From: Burkholderiales bacterium
GTDB taxonomy: Bacteria; Pseudomonadota; Gammaproteobacteria; Burkholderiales; Thiobacteraceae
Reading direction: 5' to 3'
Length of the DNA: 64,000 nt
Assembly (NCBI GenBank): GCA_023511995.1
Contig: JAIMAL010000012.1
Coordinates: 1 to 64,000, forward strand
The position numbers were made by a program, and so were the translations under genes. Each line of letters opens with the position of its first letter. The stretch's first letter is position 1. Under the pieces are notes generated by a model. It was given only the letters and a program-made list of their open reading frames with translations, searched no databases and was not told the origin of the DNA. Shown here piece after piece: positions 35,461-49,590 of this stretch.

Positions 35461-36096
35461 TCAGAAGAAGCTTTCGGGAATGATCAGCACATCGCCGGGC
35501 ATCATTTCCACATTGGCGGAGATATCGCCGCCGCGCATGAGGTCCTCCAGACGCACGCTGAACTGCTGCTGTTTGCCGCCCCAGGTGCGCACGATGGTGG
35601 CCTTGTTGCCGGCGGCGAAATCGGTGATGCCCCCCACCGCGATCATCACGTCCATCAGGGTCATCTTCTCGCGATACTGGAGGGCCTGGGGTTTGGCCGC
35701 CTGGCCGATGACGCGCACCTGCTGGCTGTAGGGGCCGTTGAAGCCGGTGACGATGACGGTGACGATGGGATCCTGGATGAATTTGGCCAGATGTTTTTCC
35801 AGGTCCCGCTCAAGCTGGGTGGGGGTCTTGTTGGCGGCCACCATGTCATCCACGAGCGGCGTGTTGATCTTGCCGTCGGGCCGCACGGTCACGCTGGTGG
35901 AAACCTCGGGATTGCGCCAGACCTGGATGTTGAGCCCATCCCCCGGGCCGATCAGATAATCCGGCGCACCGCTGATGTCAGCCCTGGCGGGCGCCGGCGG
36001 AAAATCGCCGTGGCTTGCGCAACCGGCAAAAAGCACCAGCGCGCCCGCGACAACGCCCCGGAAGGCAGCCGGAACAAGGGTGATGGATCGCTTCAT
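35461..36096 (-). CDS. XrtA/PEP-CTERM polysaccharide export lipoprotein (Wza-like)
   Basis: Outer-membrane export protein of 211 residues. The N-terminal signal ends at a lipobox-like LFAGC with Cys26, although Phe at -3 is not typical. YLIGPGDGLNIQVWRNPEVS begins the poly-export domain, and a SLBB-like domain follows (VRVIGQAAKPQALQY). It is much shorter than E. coli Wza, which is normal for the PEP-CTERM type. The ATG at 36096 has AGGAGGGG 4 nt upstream, and an 83-codon upstream extension is rejected. It is the first gene of the core operon, about 195 nt after the predicted sigma-54 start site. Confidence 0.94.
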   Translation of the reverse strand: MKRSITLVPAAFRGVVAGALVLFAGCASHGDFPPAPARADISGAPDYLIGPGDGLNIQVWRNPEVSTSVTVRPDGKINTPLVDDMVAANKTPTQLERDLEKHLAKFIQDPIVTVIVTGFNGPYSQQVRVIGQAAKPQALQYREKMTLMDVMIAVGGITDFAAGNKATIVRTWGGKQQQFSVRLEDLMRGGDISANVEMMPGDVLIIPESFF

Positions 36097-36143
36097 TTTC
36101 CCCTCCTGAATGGTCTTGGTCGTGATATCCGCCTGTGAAATCC

Positions 36144-36191
36144 GGGCCCGCCAGGGGCGTATCTCTCCCTTTTGCCGCGACGGGCGGGCCC
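36144..36191 (-). repeat. Inverted repeat in the EPS operon leader
   Basis: GGGCCCGCC at 36144-36152 and GGCGGGCCC at 36183-36191 form a perfect 9-base inverted repeat with a 30-base loop. On the minus-strand transcript it lies about 50 nt before the start codon of the export lipoprotein gene. No U-run follows, so it is not a standard intrinsic terminator; it may affect translation initiation or mRNA stability. Confidence 0.5.
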
Positions 36192-36258
36192 TGCCGACGT
36201 CGTTTTTGGCTTCAACTATGGCACGCAACCCCGTTTTTTGAAAGGGTTTTCGGCTGGC

Positions 36259-36278
36259 GGGGCGCATTTTGGCGCCCC
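36259..36278 (-). repeat. Hairpin at the start of the EPS leader
   Basis: GGGGCGC at 36259-36265 and GCGCCCC at 36272-36278 form a perfect 7-base stem with a 6-base loop. From the predicted start near 36290 this hairpin would lie at about +12 to +31 of the leader RNA. A weaker pair, AACCC (36227-36231) and GGGTT (36244-36248), follows downstream. There is no U-run. A 5'-protective or regulatory structure is possible. Confidence 0.5.
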
Positions 36279-36300
36279 TGCGCAAACGCTTATGGAAACA

Positions 36301-36316
36301 TGCAAGTTTCGGGCCA
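36301..36316 (-). promoter_or_regulatory. Sigma-54 (RpoN) promoter of the XrtA EPS operon
   Basis: On the minus strand the sequence reads TGGCCCGAAACTTGCA. It matches the -24/-12 consensus TGGCACG-N4-TTGCA at all but one fixed position (C for A), with GG and GC exactly 10 bases apart. The predicted start is near 36290, upstream of the export lipoprotein gene at 36096. XrtA loci are known to be linked to the PrsK/PrsR two-component pair, whose regulator is of the sigma-54-activating type, so the site makes biological sense. That regulator is not in this window. Confidence 0.78.
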
Positions 36317-36460
36317 TACAATCGGCCAAAGGTTATAGGCCGCAAATGACCGTCCGATGGCAGCGGCCGCCTCCGCCGGGGGGGGAAGGAAGCCCTGGCC
36401 GCCGACGCTTATGACGAGCTTCTGACAAAATGGAGCCTTCCCCTTCTACAGGAGATGCCC

Positions 36461-36817
36461 GTGAGCGAGACCGTAAGCCTTGACATCCTGCGCGAGCGCG
36501 TGCGCGCCTTCGCCCGGGAACGTGACTGGGAACAGTTCCACAGCCCGAAGAACCTGGCCATGGCCCTGATCGTCGAGGCCGCGGAACTGGTGGAGCCCTT
36601 CCAGTGGTTGAGCGAAGCGGAAAGCCGGGCGCTTACTGAAGCCAGCCGCCAGGCGGTGGCGGAGGAAATCGGTGATGTGCTGATCTACCTCACCCGCCTG
36701 GCCGACGTGCTGGGCATCGACCCCCTGCAGGCCGCCGCCGCCAAACTGGAAATCAATGCGCGCAAATACCCGGTGGACAAAGCGCGGGGCACAAGCCGCA
36801 AATACGACCGCTTGTAG
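36461..36817 (+). CDS. MazG-type nucleotide pyrophosphohydrolase
   Basis: All-alpha NTP pyrophosphohydrolase of 118 residues, the short single-domain type (RS21-C6/dCTPase-like) that hydrolyses non-canonical or excess nucleoside triphosphates. FHSPKNLAMALIVEAAELVE provides the first EAAE metal cluster and EEIGDVLIYLTRLADVLGID the second E-x-x-D. GTG 36461 is preferred because GGAG (36451-36454) lies 6 nt upstream, whereas the ATG at 36455 abuts that site. It stands alone, divergent from the EPS operon, and has no evident link to it. Confidence 0.88.
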   Translation: MSETVSLDILRERVRAFARERDWEQFHSPKNLAMALIVEAAELVEPFQWLSEAESRALTEASRQAVAEEIGDVLIYLTRLADVLGIDPLQAAAAKLEINARKYPVDKARGTSRKYDRL

Positions 36818-36852
36818 CGCGCGGCCACTGCGGCGGGAAACTGCGCGCACGG

Positions 36853-36858
36853 TATAAT
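36853..36858 (+). promoter_or_regulatory. Consensus -10 hexamer directly before the ferredoxin gene
   Basis: A perfect TATAAT lies 6 bases before the ATG at 36865, so transcription would begin at or next to that A. The -35 region is weak, and no ribosome site is present before the ATG. This arrangement predicts a leaderless mRNA. The motif continues TATAATCACC, similar to the TATAATCACG before argS. Confidence 0.45.
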
Positions 36859-36864
36859 CACCCC

Positions 36865-37176
36865 ATGGCGCAATACTATCGCTACCACGTCTTTTTCTGC
36901 ACCAATCAACGCGAGGACGGCGGCGCCTGCTGCGGCGACCACGACGCCCAGGCCCTGCGCGATTACGCCAAAGGCCGCATCAAGGCGCTGGGACTCAACG
37001 GGCCGGGCAAGTGCCGCATCAACAGCGCCGGGTGCATGGACCGCTGCGCCGAAGGGCCGGTGGTGGTGGTCTATCCCGAAGGGGTCTGGTACACCTATGT
37101 GGACCAGGCGGACATCGACGAGATCATCGACGAACATCTGATGCACGGCCGCGTGGTGGAGCGGCTGCGGATATAA
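36865..37176 (+). CDS. Thioredoxin-like [2Fe-2S] ferredoxin
   Basis: Small redox protein of 103 residues with the thioredoxin-like ferredoxin fold. YRYHVFFCTNQRE is the first strand and first ligand (Cys12); the remaining cluster ligands are expected among Cys22, Cys23, Cys50, Cys57 and Cys61, with CMDRC at 57-61 as the last C-x3-C. The family serves as an electron carrier, and its partner here is unknown. The ATG at 36865 matches the usual family N-terminus; there is no Shine-Dalgarno sequence. The hydrolase gene follows after 4 bases. Confidence 0.88.
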   Translation: MAQYYRYHVFFCTNQREDGGACCGDHDAQALRDYAKGRIKALGLNGPGKCRINSAGCMDRCAEGPVVVVYPEGVWYTYVDQADIDEIIDEHLMHGRVVERLRI

Positions 37177-37180
37177 CGGC

Positions 37181-37783
37181 GTGCCCCGGTTCAAGCTTCG
37201 CATAGCGGGTCCGGCGGGCCGCATCGAGACCGTCATCGACGATCCGGGTACCCCGCGCAAGGGCCTTGCCTTTATTGCCCATCCCCATCCGCTGCATGGC
37301 GGGAGTTTCGAGAACAAGGTAGTCAAGACCATCGCCACTGCGCTTTTCGATCTGGGCTATGTGGCGGTGCGGCCCAATTTCCGTGGCGTGGGGGCGAGCA
37401 GCGGCGAGTACGACGGCGGCCGCGGCGAGGTGGAGGATATGCTGGCGGTGCACGATTTCGTGCGGCCCCGCTATCCCGAGTGCCCCGTGATTCTGGCCGG
37501 TTTTTCCTTCGGTGCCTATGTGCAGAGCGTGGTGGCCGAGCGGGTTTCCCCCGCGCATGTTCTGCTGGTCGGCCCGGCGGTGAACCTCTTCCGCATGGGC
37601 CGCGCGGTGCCCGGAACCATCGTCATTCACGGCGAACGGGATGAGCTGGTGCCGGCGGAGGCGGCGCGCCAGTGGGCGCAAAGCCACGGCGCCACTTTCG
37701 CCCTGGTGGCCGGGGCGGATCATTTCTTCCACAGGAAGCTTTCCGCGCTGCGGGAACACATCGAAGCGCTATGTCCGTGCTGA
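37181..37783 (+). CDS. Alpha/beta hydrolase
   Basis: Cytoplasmic hydrolase of 200 residues. The nucleophile elbow GFSFGA places Ser109; HGERDELVP provides the Asp, and [10 protein letters not shown] the His of the triad. The N-terminal [16 protein letters not shown] is typical of the small alpha/beta hydrolases near this ferredoxin in proteobacteria. It starts at GTG 37181 and its end overlaps the ABC ATPase start by 13 bases, so the genes from 36865 to 39464 probably form one operon. The substrate is unknown; esterase activity is likely. Confidence 0.87.
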   Translation: MPRFKLRIAGPAGRIETVIDDPGTPRKGLAFIAHPHPLHGGSFENKVVKTIATALFDLGYVAVRPNFRGVGASSGEYDGGRGEVEDMLAVHDFVRPRYPECPVILAGFSFGAYVQSVVAERVSPAHVLLVGPAVNLFRMGRAVPGTIVIHGERDELVPAEAARQWAQSHGATFALVAGADHFFHRKLSALREHIEALCPC

Positions 37784-38682
37784 AGGCAAGCGGGCTTATC
37801 AAGCGCTATGGGGGCGTGGAGGTGGTGGCGGGCGTCAGCCTGGCGGTGGCCCGCGGCGAGTGCTTCGGCCTGCTGGGCCCCAATGGCGCGGGCAAGACCA
37901 CCACCCTGCGTCTGCTGCTGGGGCTCGTCGAGCCGGATGACGGCCAAATCGAGCTTCTCGGCGAGCCGGTGCCGCGTCGCGCCCGCCATGCCCGGCAGCG
38001 GGTGGGGGTGGTGCCCCAGGTGGACAATCTCGATCCCGATTTCACCGTGGAGGAAAACCTCCTCGTCTATGGCCGTTATTTCGGCCTGCGCGATGGCGAG
38101 ATCCGGGCGCGTATCCCTGGGCTGCTCGCCTTCGCCGGGCTTGCCCATCGCGCCGAAGCGCGCATCCCCACCCTCTCTGGCGGCATGAAAAGGCGGTTGA
38201 CCCTAGCGCGGGCGTTGGTCAACGATCCCGAACTCATTTTCCTCGACGAGCCCACCACGGGGCTGGATCCCCAGGCGCGACATCTGCTGTGGCAGGGGCT
38301 GCGCCGCCTCACCAGCCAGGGCAAGACTTTGATCCTCACCACCCACTTCATGGAGGAGGCGGAACGGCTGTGTGATCGTCTGGCCATCATGGACCAGGGT
38401 CGCATCATCGCCGAGGGCAATCCCCGCGCCCTCATCGCGGAGCACATCGAACCCTTCGTGGTGGAAATCTATGGCGAGGAGGCGGGCCGCTGGGCGGACG
38501 CCTTCGGCGCCTTGCTCTGCCGGCGTGTGGAAAAGGCCGGCGAGAGCGTCTTTTGCTACACGGACGATGGCGAGGCGCTCCTCAACAACCTGCGGGCACA
38601 GCCTGCGCTCAAGGTCACCCACCGGCCCGCCAACCTGGAAGACGTGTTCCTCAAACTCACCGGCCGGGAGCTGCGCGACTGA
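37771..38682 (+). CDS. ABC-2 transporter ATP-binding protein, NodI/DrrA-like
   Basis: ATPase subunit of an exporter, 303 residues. [17 protein letters not shown] is the Walker [20 protein letters not shown] the ABC signature, [14 protein letters not shown] the Walker B and [14 protein letters not shown] the H-loop. The C-terminal region is of the NodI/DrrA type. ATG 37771 is in the tail of the hydrolase gene and the stop overlaps the permease ATG (TGATG). NodIJ-like pairs are common in non-symbiotic betaproteobacteria; the exported compound is not known. Confidence 0.92.
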   Translation: MSVLKASGLIKRYGGVEVVAGVSLAVARGECFGLLGPNGAGKTTTLRLLLGLVEPDDGQIELLGEPVPRRARHARQRVGVVPQVDNLDPDFTVEENLLVYGRYFGLRDGEIRARIPGLLAFAGLAHRAEARIPTLSGGMKRRLTLARALVNDPELIFLDEPTTGLDPQARHLLWQGLRRLTSQGKTLILTTHFMEEAERLCDRLAIMDQGRIIAEGNPRALIAEHIEPFVVEIYGEEAGRWADAFGALLCRRVEKAGESVFCYTDDGEALLNNLRAQPALKVTHRPANLEDVFLKLTGRELRD

Positions 38683-39464
38683 TGCGGTATTTCACGCCTC
38701 CCCGTCTGAGCCTGCGCTTCGTGCCGGTCTGGCGGCGCAATTTCCTGGTGTGGCGGAAACTGGCCATTCCCTCGATGCTGGGGAATCTCGCCGATCCCAT
38801 GCTCTACATGCTGGGCCTGGGCTTTGGGCTCGGGGCCCTGCTGCCCGACGTCGCGGGGGTGCCCTATCTCACCTTTCTTGCCGCCGGCACGGTGGCCTAT
38901 TCCACCATGAACAGCGCCACCTTCGAGACCCTCTACTCAGGCTTTTCCCGCATGCATGTGCAGAAGACCTGGGATGCCATCCTCAACACCCCCCTCACCC
39001 TGGACGATGTGCTCCTGGGCGAATGGGTTTGGGCGGCCTCCAAGGCCCTGCTGTCGGGGCTGGCGATTCTTGCCATCATCTGGGTGCTGGACCTGGAGGC
39101 TTCCTTCTGGCTTTCCCTCTGGATCATCCCGGTGGTGATCCTCACCGGCCTGTGTTTTGCCGGCATGGGGCTGGTGATGAACGCGGTCTCCCCCAACTAT
39201 GATTTCTTTCTCTACTACTTCACCCTGGTCATCACCCCCATGGTGCTGTTGTGCGGGGTGTTCTATCCCGTCTCCCAACTGCCCGCGGCGCTGCAGAGGG
39301 TTTCCCGCTTCCTGCCCCTTTCCCACGCCATCGACCTGGTGCGGCCGCTGGTGCTGGGCCGGCTCCCGGAGGACATCCTCCTGCACGTGCTGGTGCTGAT
39401 CGCCTATGGGAGCGTGGGATTCTGGCTGGGGCTTGGCCTCACCCGCCGACGGCTGCTGCGCTGA
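38682..39464 (+). CDS. ABC-2 transporter permease, NodJ-like
   Basis: Membrane subunit of the exporter, 260 residues, with about six hydrophobic segments. The N-terminal RRNFLVWRKLAIPSMLGNLA and the central MRVHV-like coupling region (YSGFSRMHVQKTWDAILNTP) match the NodJ type of ABC-2 permeases. The ATG overlaps the ATPase stop at 38682, which implies coupled synthesis. No periplasmic or outer-membrane partner lies nearby. Lipid-linked or glycolipid export is possible, but the substrate is unknown. Confidence 0.9.
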   Translation: MRYFTPPRLSLRFVPVWRRNFLVWRKLAIPSMLGNLADPMLYMLGLGFGLGALLPDVAGVPYLTFLAAGTVAYSTMNSATFETLYSGFSRMHVQKTWDAILNTPLTLDDVLLGEWVWAASKALLSGLAILAIIWVLDLEASFWLSLWIIPVVILTGLCFAGMGLVMNAVSPNYDFFLYYFTLVITPMVLLCGVFYPVSQLPAALQRVSRFLPLSHAIDLVRPLVLGRLPEDILLHVLVLIAYGSVGFWLGLGLTRRRLLR

Positions 39465-39524
39465 AGGTCAGTCGAAAGCCACCACGGCGCCGCGCCGGCA
39501 AACCGCAGCGCTTTTCGCTTTGAT

Positions 39525-40469
39525 TCAGCCCGTAAGCCCCGCCGCCTGGCTGTCGGCGTGGTAGGAGCTGCGCACCATGGGCCCGCAGGCGGCATTGCTG
39601 AAGCCCATCTGCTGCGCCACCTCGGCGAAGGCCTCGAAGGCTTCGGGGGTGACGAAGCGCTGCACGGGCAGGTGATGCGGCGAGGGTTGCAGATACTGGC
39701 CGAGGGTGAGCATGTCCACGTCGTGGGCGCGCAGATCCCGCATGACTTCGAGGATTTCCTCATCGGTCTCGCCCAGACCCAGCATCAGGCCGGACTTGGT
39801 GGGCACACCGGGATGGCGAACCTTGAAGGCTTGCAGCAACCTAAGCGAATGGGCGTAGTCGGCCCCCGGGCGCGCCGCGCGGTATAGCCGCGGCACGGTC
39901 TCCAGGTTGTGGTTGAACACATCCGGCGGTGCCGCATCGAGAATGTCCAAGGCGGTTTCCAGCCGGCCGCGGAAATCCGGCACCAGGATTTCGATGCGGG
40001 TCTGCGGCGAGATCTGCCGCACGGCGCGGATACAATCGACGAAATGCTGCGCGCCGCCATCCCGCAGATCATCCCGGTCCACGCTGGTGATGACCACGTA
40101 ACGCAGGCCGAGGGCGGCGACGGTTTGCGCAAGGTGCTGGGGCTCCTCGGGGTCGGGGGGCTGCGGCCGGCCATGGGCCACGTCGCAGAAGGGACAGCGC
40201 CGGGTGCACACCTCACCCAGAATCATGAAAGTGGCCGTGCCATGGGAGAAACACTCGCCGATGTTGGGACAGGAGGCTTCCTCGCACACCGTGTGCAGAC
40301 GCTGCCGGCGCAGGATCGCCTTCATCTCGAAGAAGCGGGGGCTGTTGGGGGATTTGGCGCGGATCCAGGCCGGTTTGCGCGCCACCGGCGCGGGCACGAT
40401 CCTGACCGGGATGCGGGCGGTCTTGGCGGCACCCCGCTGGGGGGCGGCAGGGTTGGTTTTGTCGGTCAT
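39525..40469 (-). CDS. lipA: Lipoyl synthase
   Basis: Radical SAM enzyme that inserts two sulfurs into octanoyl groups on lipoyl-dependent proteins. The auxiliary cluster ligands are in [12 protein letters not shown], the radical SAM motif is CTRRCPFC, and the C-terminal SSY motif is VRSSYHA. The 314-residue length is normal. The ATG at 40469 follows GAGG. lipB is not adjacent. The gene ends 60 bases from the convergent ABC permease gene; no strong terminator was recognised there. Confidence 0.97.
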   Translation of the reverse strand: MTDKTNPAAPQRGAAKTARIPVRIVPAPVARKPAWIRAKSPNSPRFFEMKAILRRQRLHTVCEEASCPNIGECFSHGTATFMILGEVCTRRCPFCDVAHGRPQPPDPEEPQHLAQTVAALGLRYVVITSVDRDDLRDGGAQHFVDCIRAVRQISPQTRIEILVPDFRGRLETALDILDAAPPDVFNHNLETVPRLYRAARPGADYAHSLRLLQAFKVRHPGVPTKSGLMLGLGETDEEILEVMRDLRAHDVDMLTLGQYLQPSPHHLPVQRFVTPEAFEAFAEVAQQMGFSNAACGPMVRSSYHADSQAAGLTG

Positions 40470-40613
40470 GGGGGAACCTCAAACTTGTGCCGGACAAACC
40501 GCAAAGGCCGGCGCCGGTGTCCCTTCCCCACCCCTTGCGGGAAAGCGTTGTTGCGGTGGGGTGGTTTCCTACAGCCTTTGCGTCGAAAGGGTCTTGGCAC
40601 TGCCTGCGCCGCA

Positions 40614-40643
40614 TTGCCCGGGGGCGCGTTTCCCGGTTAGAAT
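40614..40643 (+). promoter_or_regulatory. Predicted sigma-70 promoter of gltBD
   Basis: TTGCCC at 40614-40619 and TAGAAT at 40638-40643 are separated by 18 bases, upstream of gltB at 40679. The predicted start near 40650 gives a leader of about 30 bases. Both hexamers match the consensus at four or more positions. The intergenic space of 209 bases between lipA and gltB also has a 7-base inverted repeat (CCCCACC at 40526, GGTGGGG at 40555). Confidence 0.4.
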
Positions 40644-40678
40644 CGTGAACTTTTCACTGAATTTTGCAGGGTTTGGCA

Positions 40679-46566
<5,888 letters not shown>

Positions 46567-46619
46567 CACGCCGAAGAACCCCGTCACCCCTCGCCTAAGC
46601 CGGTGGCAACGGTGCCCGG

Positions 46620-47678
46620 ATGAAACCCAAAAACGACACTTTCCTGCGCGCCCTTTTCAAGGAGCCGGTGCCCTACACCCCCATCTGGATCATGCGCCAA
46701 GCGGGGCGCTACTTGCCGGAATACAACGAAACCCGGGCGCGCGCCGGCTCCTTCCTCGACCTGTGCAAAAACCCGGACTACTGCACCGAGGTCACCCTGC
46801 AACCCATCGCCCGCTTCGGACTGGATGCCGCCATCCTCTTCTCCGACATCCTCACCATCCCCGATGCCATGGGGCTGGGGTTGTACTTCGCCGACGGGGA
46901 AGGCCCGAAATTCGAGCGTCCCCTGCGCGAGGAATGGGAAATCCGGGATCTCACCCCCCCCGATCCGGAACTCCACCTGGGCTATGTGCTGGATGCCGTG
47001 CGCCAGATTCGCAAGGCCCTGGACAATGAAGTGCCCCTCATCGGTTTTTCCGGCAGCCCCTTCACCCTGGCCTGCTATATGGTGGAGGGGGGCGGTTCGG
47101 ACGATTTCCGCACCACGAAGACGATGCTCTACCGCCGGCCCGACCTCCTACACCGCATTCTGGAGGTGAACACCCGGGCGGTCACCGACTATCTCAACGC
47201 CCAGATCCGCGCCGGCGCCCAGGCGGTGCAGATTTTCGACACCTGGGGCGGCATGCTCTCCGCCCGCGCCTACGAGGAATTCTCCCTGGCCTATCTCCGC
47301 CAGGTGGTCGCCGGGCTCATCAAGGAACACGAGGGCATGCGGGTGCCCTCCATTGTCTTCACCAAGGGCGGCGGGGTGTGGCTGGAGAAAATCGCCGGCA
47401 TCGGCTGCGAAGCGGTGGGCCTGGACTGGACCTGCGACATCGGCGAGGCACGCCGGCGGGTGGGGGACCGGGTCGCCCTGCAGGGCAACATGGACCCCAT
47501 GGTGCTCTTTGCCGGCCCGGAGGTCGTGCGGGAGGAGGCGAAGCGTATCCTGCAAGCCTACGGCCAGGGCTCCGGCCACGTTTTCAACCTGGGCCATGGC
47601 GTGTCCCAGTTCACGCCCCCGGAGAGCGTGGCCGCCCTGGTGGAGGCCGTGCACGAGCTCTCCCGCGCCTTTCACTAA
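46620..47678 (+). CDS. hemE: Uroporphyrinogen decarboxylase
   Basis: Heme-biosynthesis enzyme that decarboxylates uroporphyrinogen III to coproporphyrinogen III. The 352-residue protein has [15 protein letters not shown] at about 13-27, with the substrate-binding arginines, [12 protein letters not shown] with the catalytic Asp, [18 protein letters not shown], and the C-terminal [14 protein letters not shown]. It starts 53 bases after gltD and may be cotranscribed. Its TAA stop overlaps the opposite-strand TAG stop of the diguanylate cyclase gene at 47675-47678. Confidence 0.97.
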   Translation: MKPKNDTFLRALFKEPVPYTPIWIMRQAGRYLPEYNETRARAGSFLDLCKNPDYCTEVTLQPIARFGLDAAILFSDILTIPDAMGLGLYFADGEGPKFERPLREEWEIRDLTPPDPELHLGYVLDAVRQIRKALDNEVPLIGFSGSPFTLACYMVEGGGSDDFRTTKTMLYRRPDLLHRILEVNTRAVTDYLNAQIRAGAQAVQIFDTWGGMLSARAYEEFSLAYLRQVVAGLIKEHEGMRVPSIVFTKGGGVWLEKIAGIGCEAVGLDWTCDIGEARRRVGDRVALQGNMDPMVLFAGPEVVREEAKRILQAYGQGSGHVFNLGHGVSQFTPPESVAALVEAVHELSRAFH

Positions 47679-49264
47679 GGCGCGACACACACCCGGTTGC
47701 GCCCGGTGCGCTTGGCCTCGTAGAGGGCCGCATCGGCCGCCTCGATCAGGGCCTGGCTGGTGCCATGGTGGGGAAAGAGGGCAATGCCGGCGCTGGCGGT
47801 GGCGTAAAACCCGCCTTCGCCAGTGGGATGGCACACACCGCTGAAATCGTCGCGGATGCGGTCGATGATGGCGAGCGCCTGCTCGCCGTCCACGTGGGGC
47901 AGGGCGATGAGAAACTCCTCGCCCCCGTAACGGCAAAGGAGATCACCGCGGCGTAGCCGCTGTTTCAGAAGCCAGGAGAGGCTGCGGATCACCTGATCCC
48001 CCACCGGATGGCCGTAGGTGTCGTTCACCTGTTTGAAGCGGTCGATGTCCATCATCACCACTGCCGCCTGGCCCCCTTCCGCCCGCAGACTTTCCAGGAG
48101 GAGGTCGAGGGTGTTCTTGCCGCTGGTGTGGTTGAGCAGCCCGGTGAGGCTGTCGTGGTACATGGTGCGGCGAAGTGCCCGGTAGCGCTCGATCTTGGTG
48201 CGCACCACGGCGTTGAGATAGACCGGGTTGAAGGGCTTGGTGAGGAAATGGTCCCCGCCGAGGCGCATGGCGTCCACCTGCAGGGCCACATCGGTCTCCG
48301 CCGAGAGATAGACGATGGGCACGCTGATGAACTCGGGGTGCTGGCGGAGAAGGCGGGTGAGCTCCACGCCCGTGCAGCCGGGCATGTACATGTCCATCAA
48401 CACCAGGTCCGGGTGGAACTGCTTCACCGCGGCGAGGGCCTGGCGCGGGTCGTTGACAATCTCGCAGGCGATCTGGTTCTCCTCCAGGGTGCGCCGGATG
48501 AGGTGGCTTGCGGTCTTGGAATCCTCCACGATGAGCACCCGGCCGGGCTCGGGCTCCTGGCTCTGGGTGAGCTCCAGGATGCGCTCCACCAGGGCGTGCA
48601 CCGGCGTCCCTTCCAGCAGACAGTGATCGGCGCCCCCCGCCAGGGGTTCGTAGAGCTCGTCGAAATCCGAGCGCAGGCCCAAACAGAAAATCTGGGCCAG
48701 GCCATGGCGGGCGCGCAGCCCCTGCACCCGGGCGCGCCACTCACCCCAGGGGAGGCTGCGTAAATCCAGAAGCAAAAGCGGCGCGGCCACCGTCTCCGGC
48801 ACCGCCTCGTCCCAGGTCAAAAAGCGCACGGGCGCGCCGAAATGGGCAAGCTGGTCAGTAAGCGCCCGCCAACGCTCCGCCTCATGGCCGATGAGAAAGC
48901 CGCGGGGCGCGGTGGCAGCCGCCGGAAGCCGAGCCACCCCCTGGCGGCGGTCGAAGCGGGCCGCCGCCAGGGCGGTCTGGGCCTTGACCATGGCGCAGAG
49001 GGTTTGGATGCGCCCATCGAGGGCGTTTACGGTCGCCTCCGGCAGGGGATGGGCGAGCTCGGGCTGGAAGAGGGCGAGGATCGCCTGTTCCAGGTCGTGA
49101 CTCGCATGGGCAAGGCCCACGTTCTTCGTCTCCCGCAGGAATTCGGTGAAGCTGTTGACGGAGACGGCCAGCTCCACGAAGGATTCCATGCTGGGCGCGG
49201 CCCGGTAGCGCGCCCAGGCTTCAACGACGGCTTGGCAACGCCGGGCGATGGGGTCGGGGGACAT
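47675..49264 (-). CDS. Response-regulator diguanylate cyclase with N-terminal extra domains
   Basis: Predicted cyclic-di-GMP synthase of 529 residues. Residues 1 to about 110 are helical and Hpt-like (a HASHDLEQ segment), 125-235 resemble a degenerate receiver with no phosphorylatable Asp in the right place, 243-365 are a complete receiver ([19 protein letters not shown]), and the rest is a GGDEF domain. The active-site motif is GGEEF, and RRGD five residues upstream is a product-binding I-site. The domain order and the input kinase are not clear from sequence. It is a single gene convergent with hemE. It could influence EPS output through c-di-GMP, but no direct link is visible. Confidence 0.9.
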   Translation of the reverse strand: MSPDPIARRCQAVVEAWARYRAAPSMESFVELAVSVNSFTEFLRETKNVGLAHASHDLEQAILALFQPELAHPLPEATVNALDGRIQTLCAMVKAQTALAAARFDRRQGVARLPAAATAPRGFLIGHEAERWRALTDQLAHFGAPVRFLTWDEAVPETVAAPLLLLDLRSLPWGEWRARVQGLRARHGLAQIFCLGLRSDFDELYEPLAGGADHCLLEGTPVHALVERILELTQSQEPEPGRVLIVEDSKTASHLIRRTLEENQIACEIVNDPRQALAAVKQFHPDLVLMDMYMPGCTGVELTRLLRQHPEFISVPIVYLSAETDVALQVDAMRLGGDHFLTKPFNPVYLNAVVRTKIERYRALRRTMYHDSLTGLLNHTSGKNTLDLLLESLRAEGGQAAVVMMDIDRFKQVNDTYGHPVGDQVIRSLSWLLKQRLRRGDLLCRYGGEEFLIALPHVDGEQALAIIDRIRDDFSGVCHPTGEGGFYATASAGIALFPHHGTSQALIEAADAALYEAKRTGRNRVCVAP

Positions 49265-49371
49265 GGGCGGAAAATGACAAAGTCAATGCGCCCTTATAGC
49301 CCCTTTTCCCCGGCCCGTAAAGCCCGCAACAAGGCTCCTTCGCGGCTATTTCAGGACTGACTTATACACAG

Positions 49372-49380
49372 CCGGGACGG
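49372..49380 (+). promoter_or_regulatory. DnaA box upstream of priA
   Basis: TTATACACA matches the TTATNCACA DnaA-binding consensus exactly. It is one of three matches or near matches in the 326-base divergent region; chance occurrence is low but not excluded for a single site. Confidence 0.5.
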
Positions 49381-49524
49381 AGAAGCGGGCCAGCGGCCCA
49401 GGCTGGAAGCGGCTTCAAGATTGGCTTGCAAGGCACTGATTTGGCCAAAGTTTTACCGGACCGCCGGCGGTCGCGTGCCACTCTCCGTTGACAATGGGGT
49501 GAATGCGCGCTCCACGGCCGGTGA

Positions 49525-49545
49525 CTATGCACAGAGTTATCCACA
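49525..49545 (+). promoter_or_regulatory. Paired DnaA boxes overlapping the priA promoter
   Basis: CTATGCACA (49525-49533, one mismatch) and TTATCCACA (49537-49545, perfect consensus) lie in tandem with starts 12 bases apart. The second overlaps the -35 position relative to TAAAAT at 49560-49565, so DnaA bound here could repress priA. Direct role in replication initiation is less likely because no AT-rich element follows. Confidence 0.55.
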
Positions 49546-49590
49546 GGCCGTCCCGCCGCTAAAATAGGCCCTTGCCGCCCGTGAGAAGCC

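Larger units (their letters stand above)
36097..36460. other. Divergent intergenic region between the EPS operon and the MazG-type gene
   Basis: This 364-base region holds no convincing gene. Toward the minus strand it contains a sigma-54 promoter (36301-36316) and a leader with three perfect inverted repeats. A further short repeat, CGGCC-N10-GGCCG at 36323-36342, lies just upstream of the promoter and could be a binding site, although enhancer sites for sigma-54 activators usually lie further away. No clear sigma-70 promoter was recognised for the plus-strand gene. Confidence 0.6.
49265..49590. other. Intergenic region between the diguanylate cyclase and priA genes
   Basis: This 326-base region between divergent genes contains no plausible gene. 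It has DnaA-box matches at 49372-49380, 49525-49533 and 49537-49545 and a possible -10 (TAAAAT, 49560-49565) for priA, with TTATCC 17 bases upstream in the -35 position. A TTGACA at 49488-49493 has no -10 at proper spacing. No AT-rich unwinding region typical of an origin was seen. Confidence 0.6.

Noticed and set aside
36219-36234. A TGGCACG element on the plus strand as a sigma-54 promoter for the MazG-type gene
   Set aside because: The GC element does not occur at the required 10-base spacing; the bases there are CG.
49265-49590. The region as a replication origin
   Set aside because: Only three DnaA boxes and no AT-rich unwinding element are present, and dnaA or mnmG is not adjacent.
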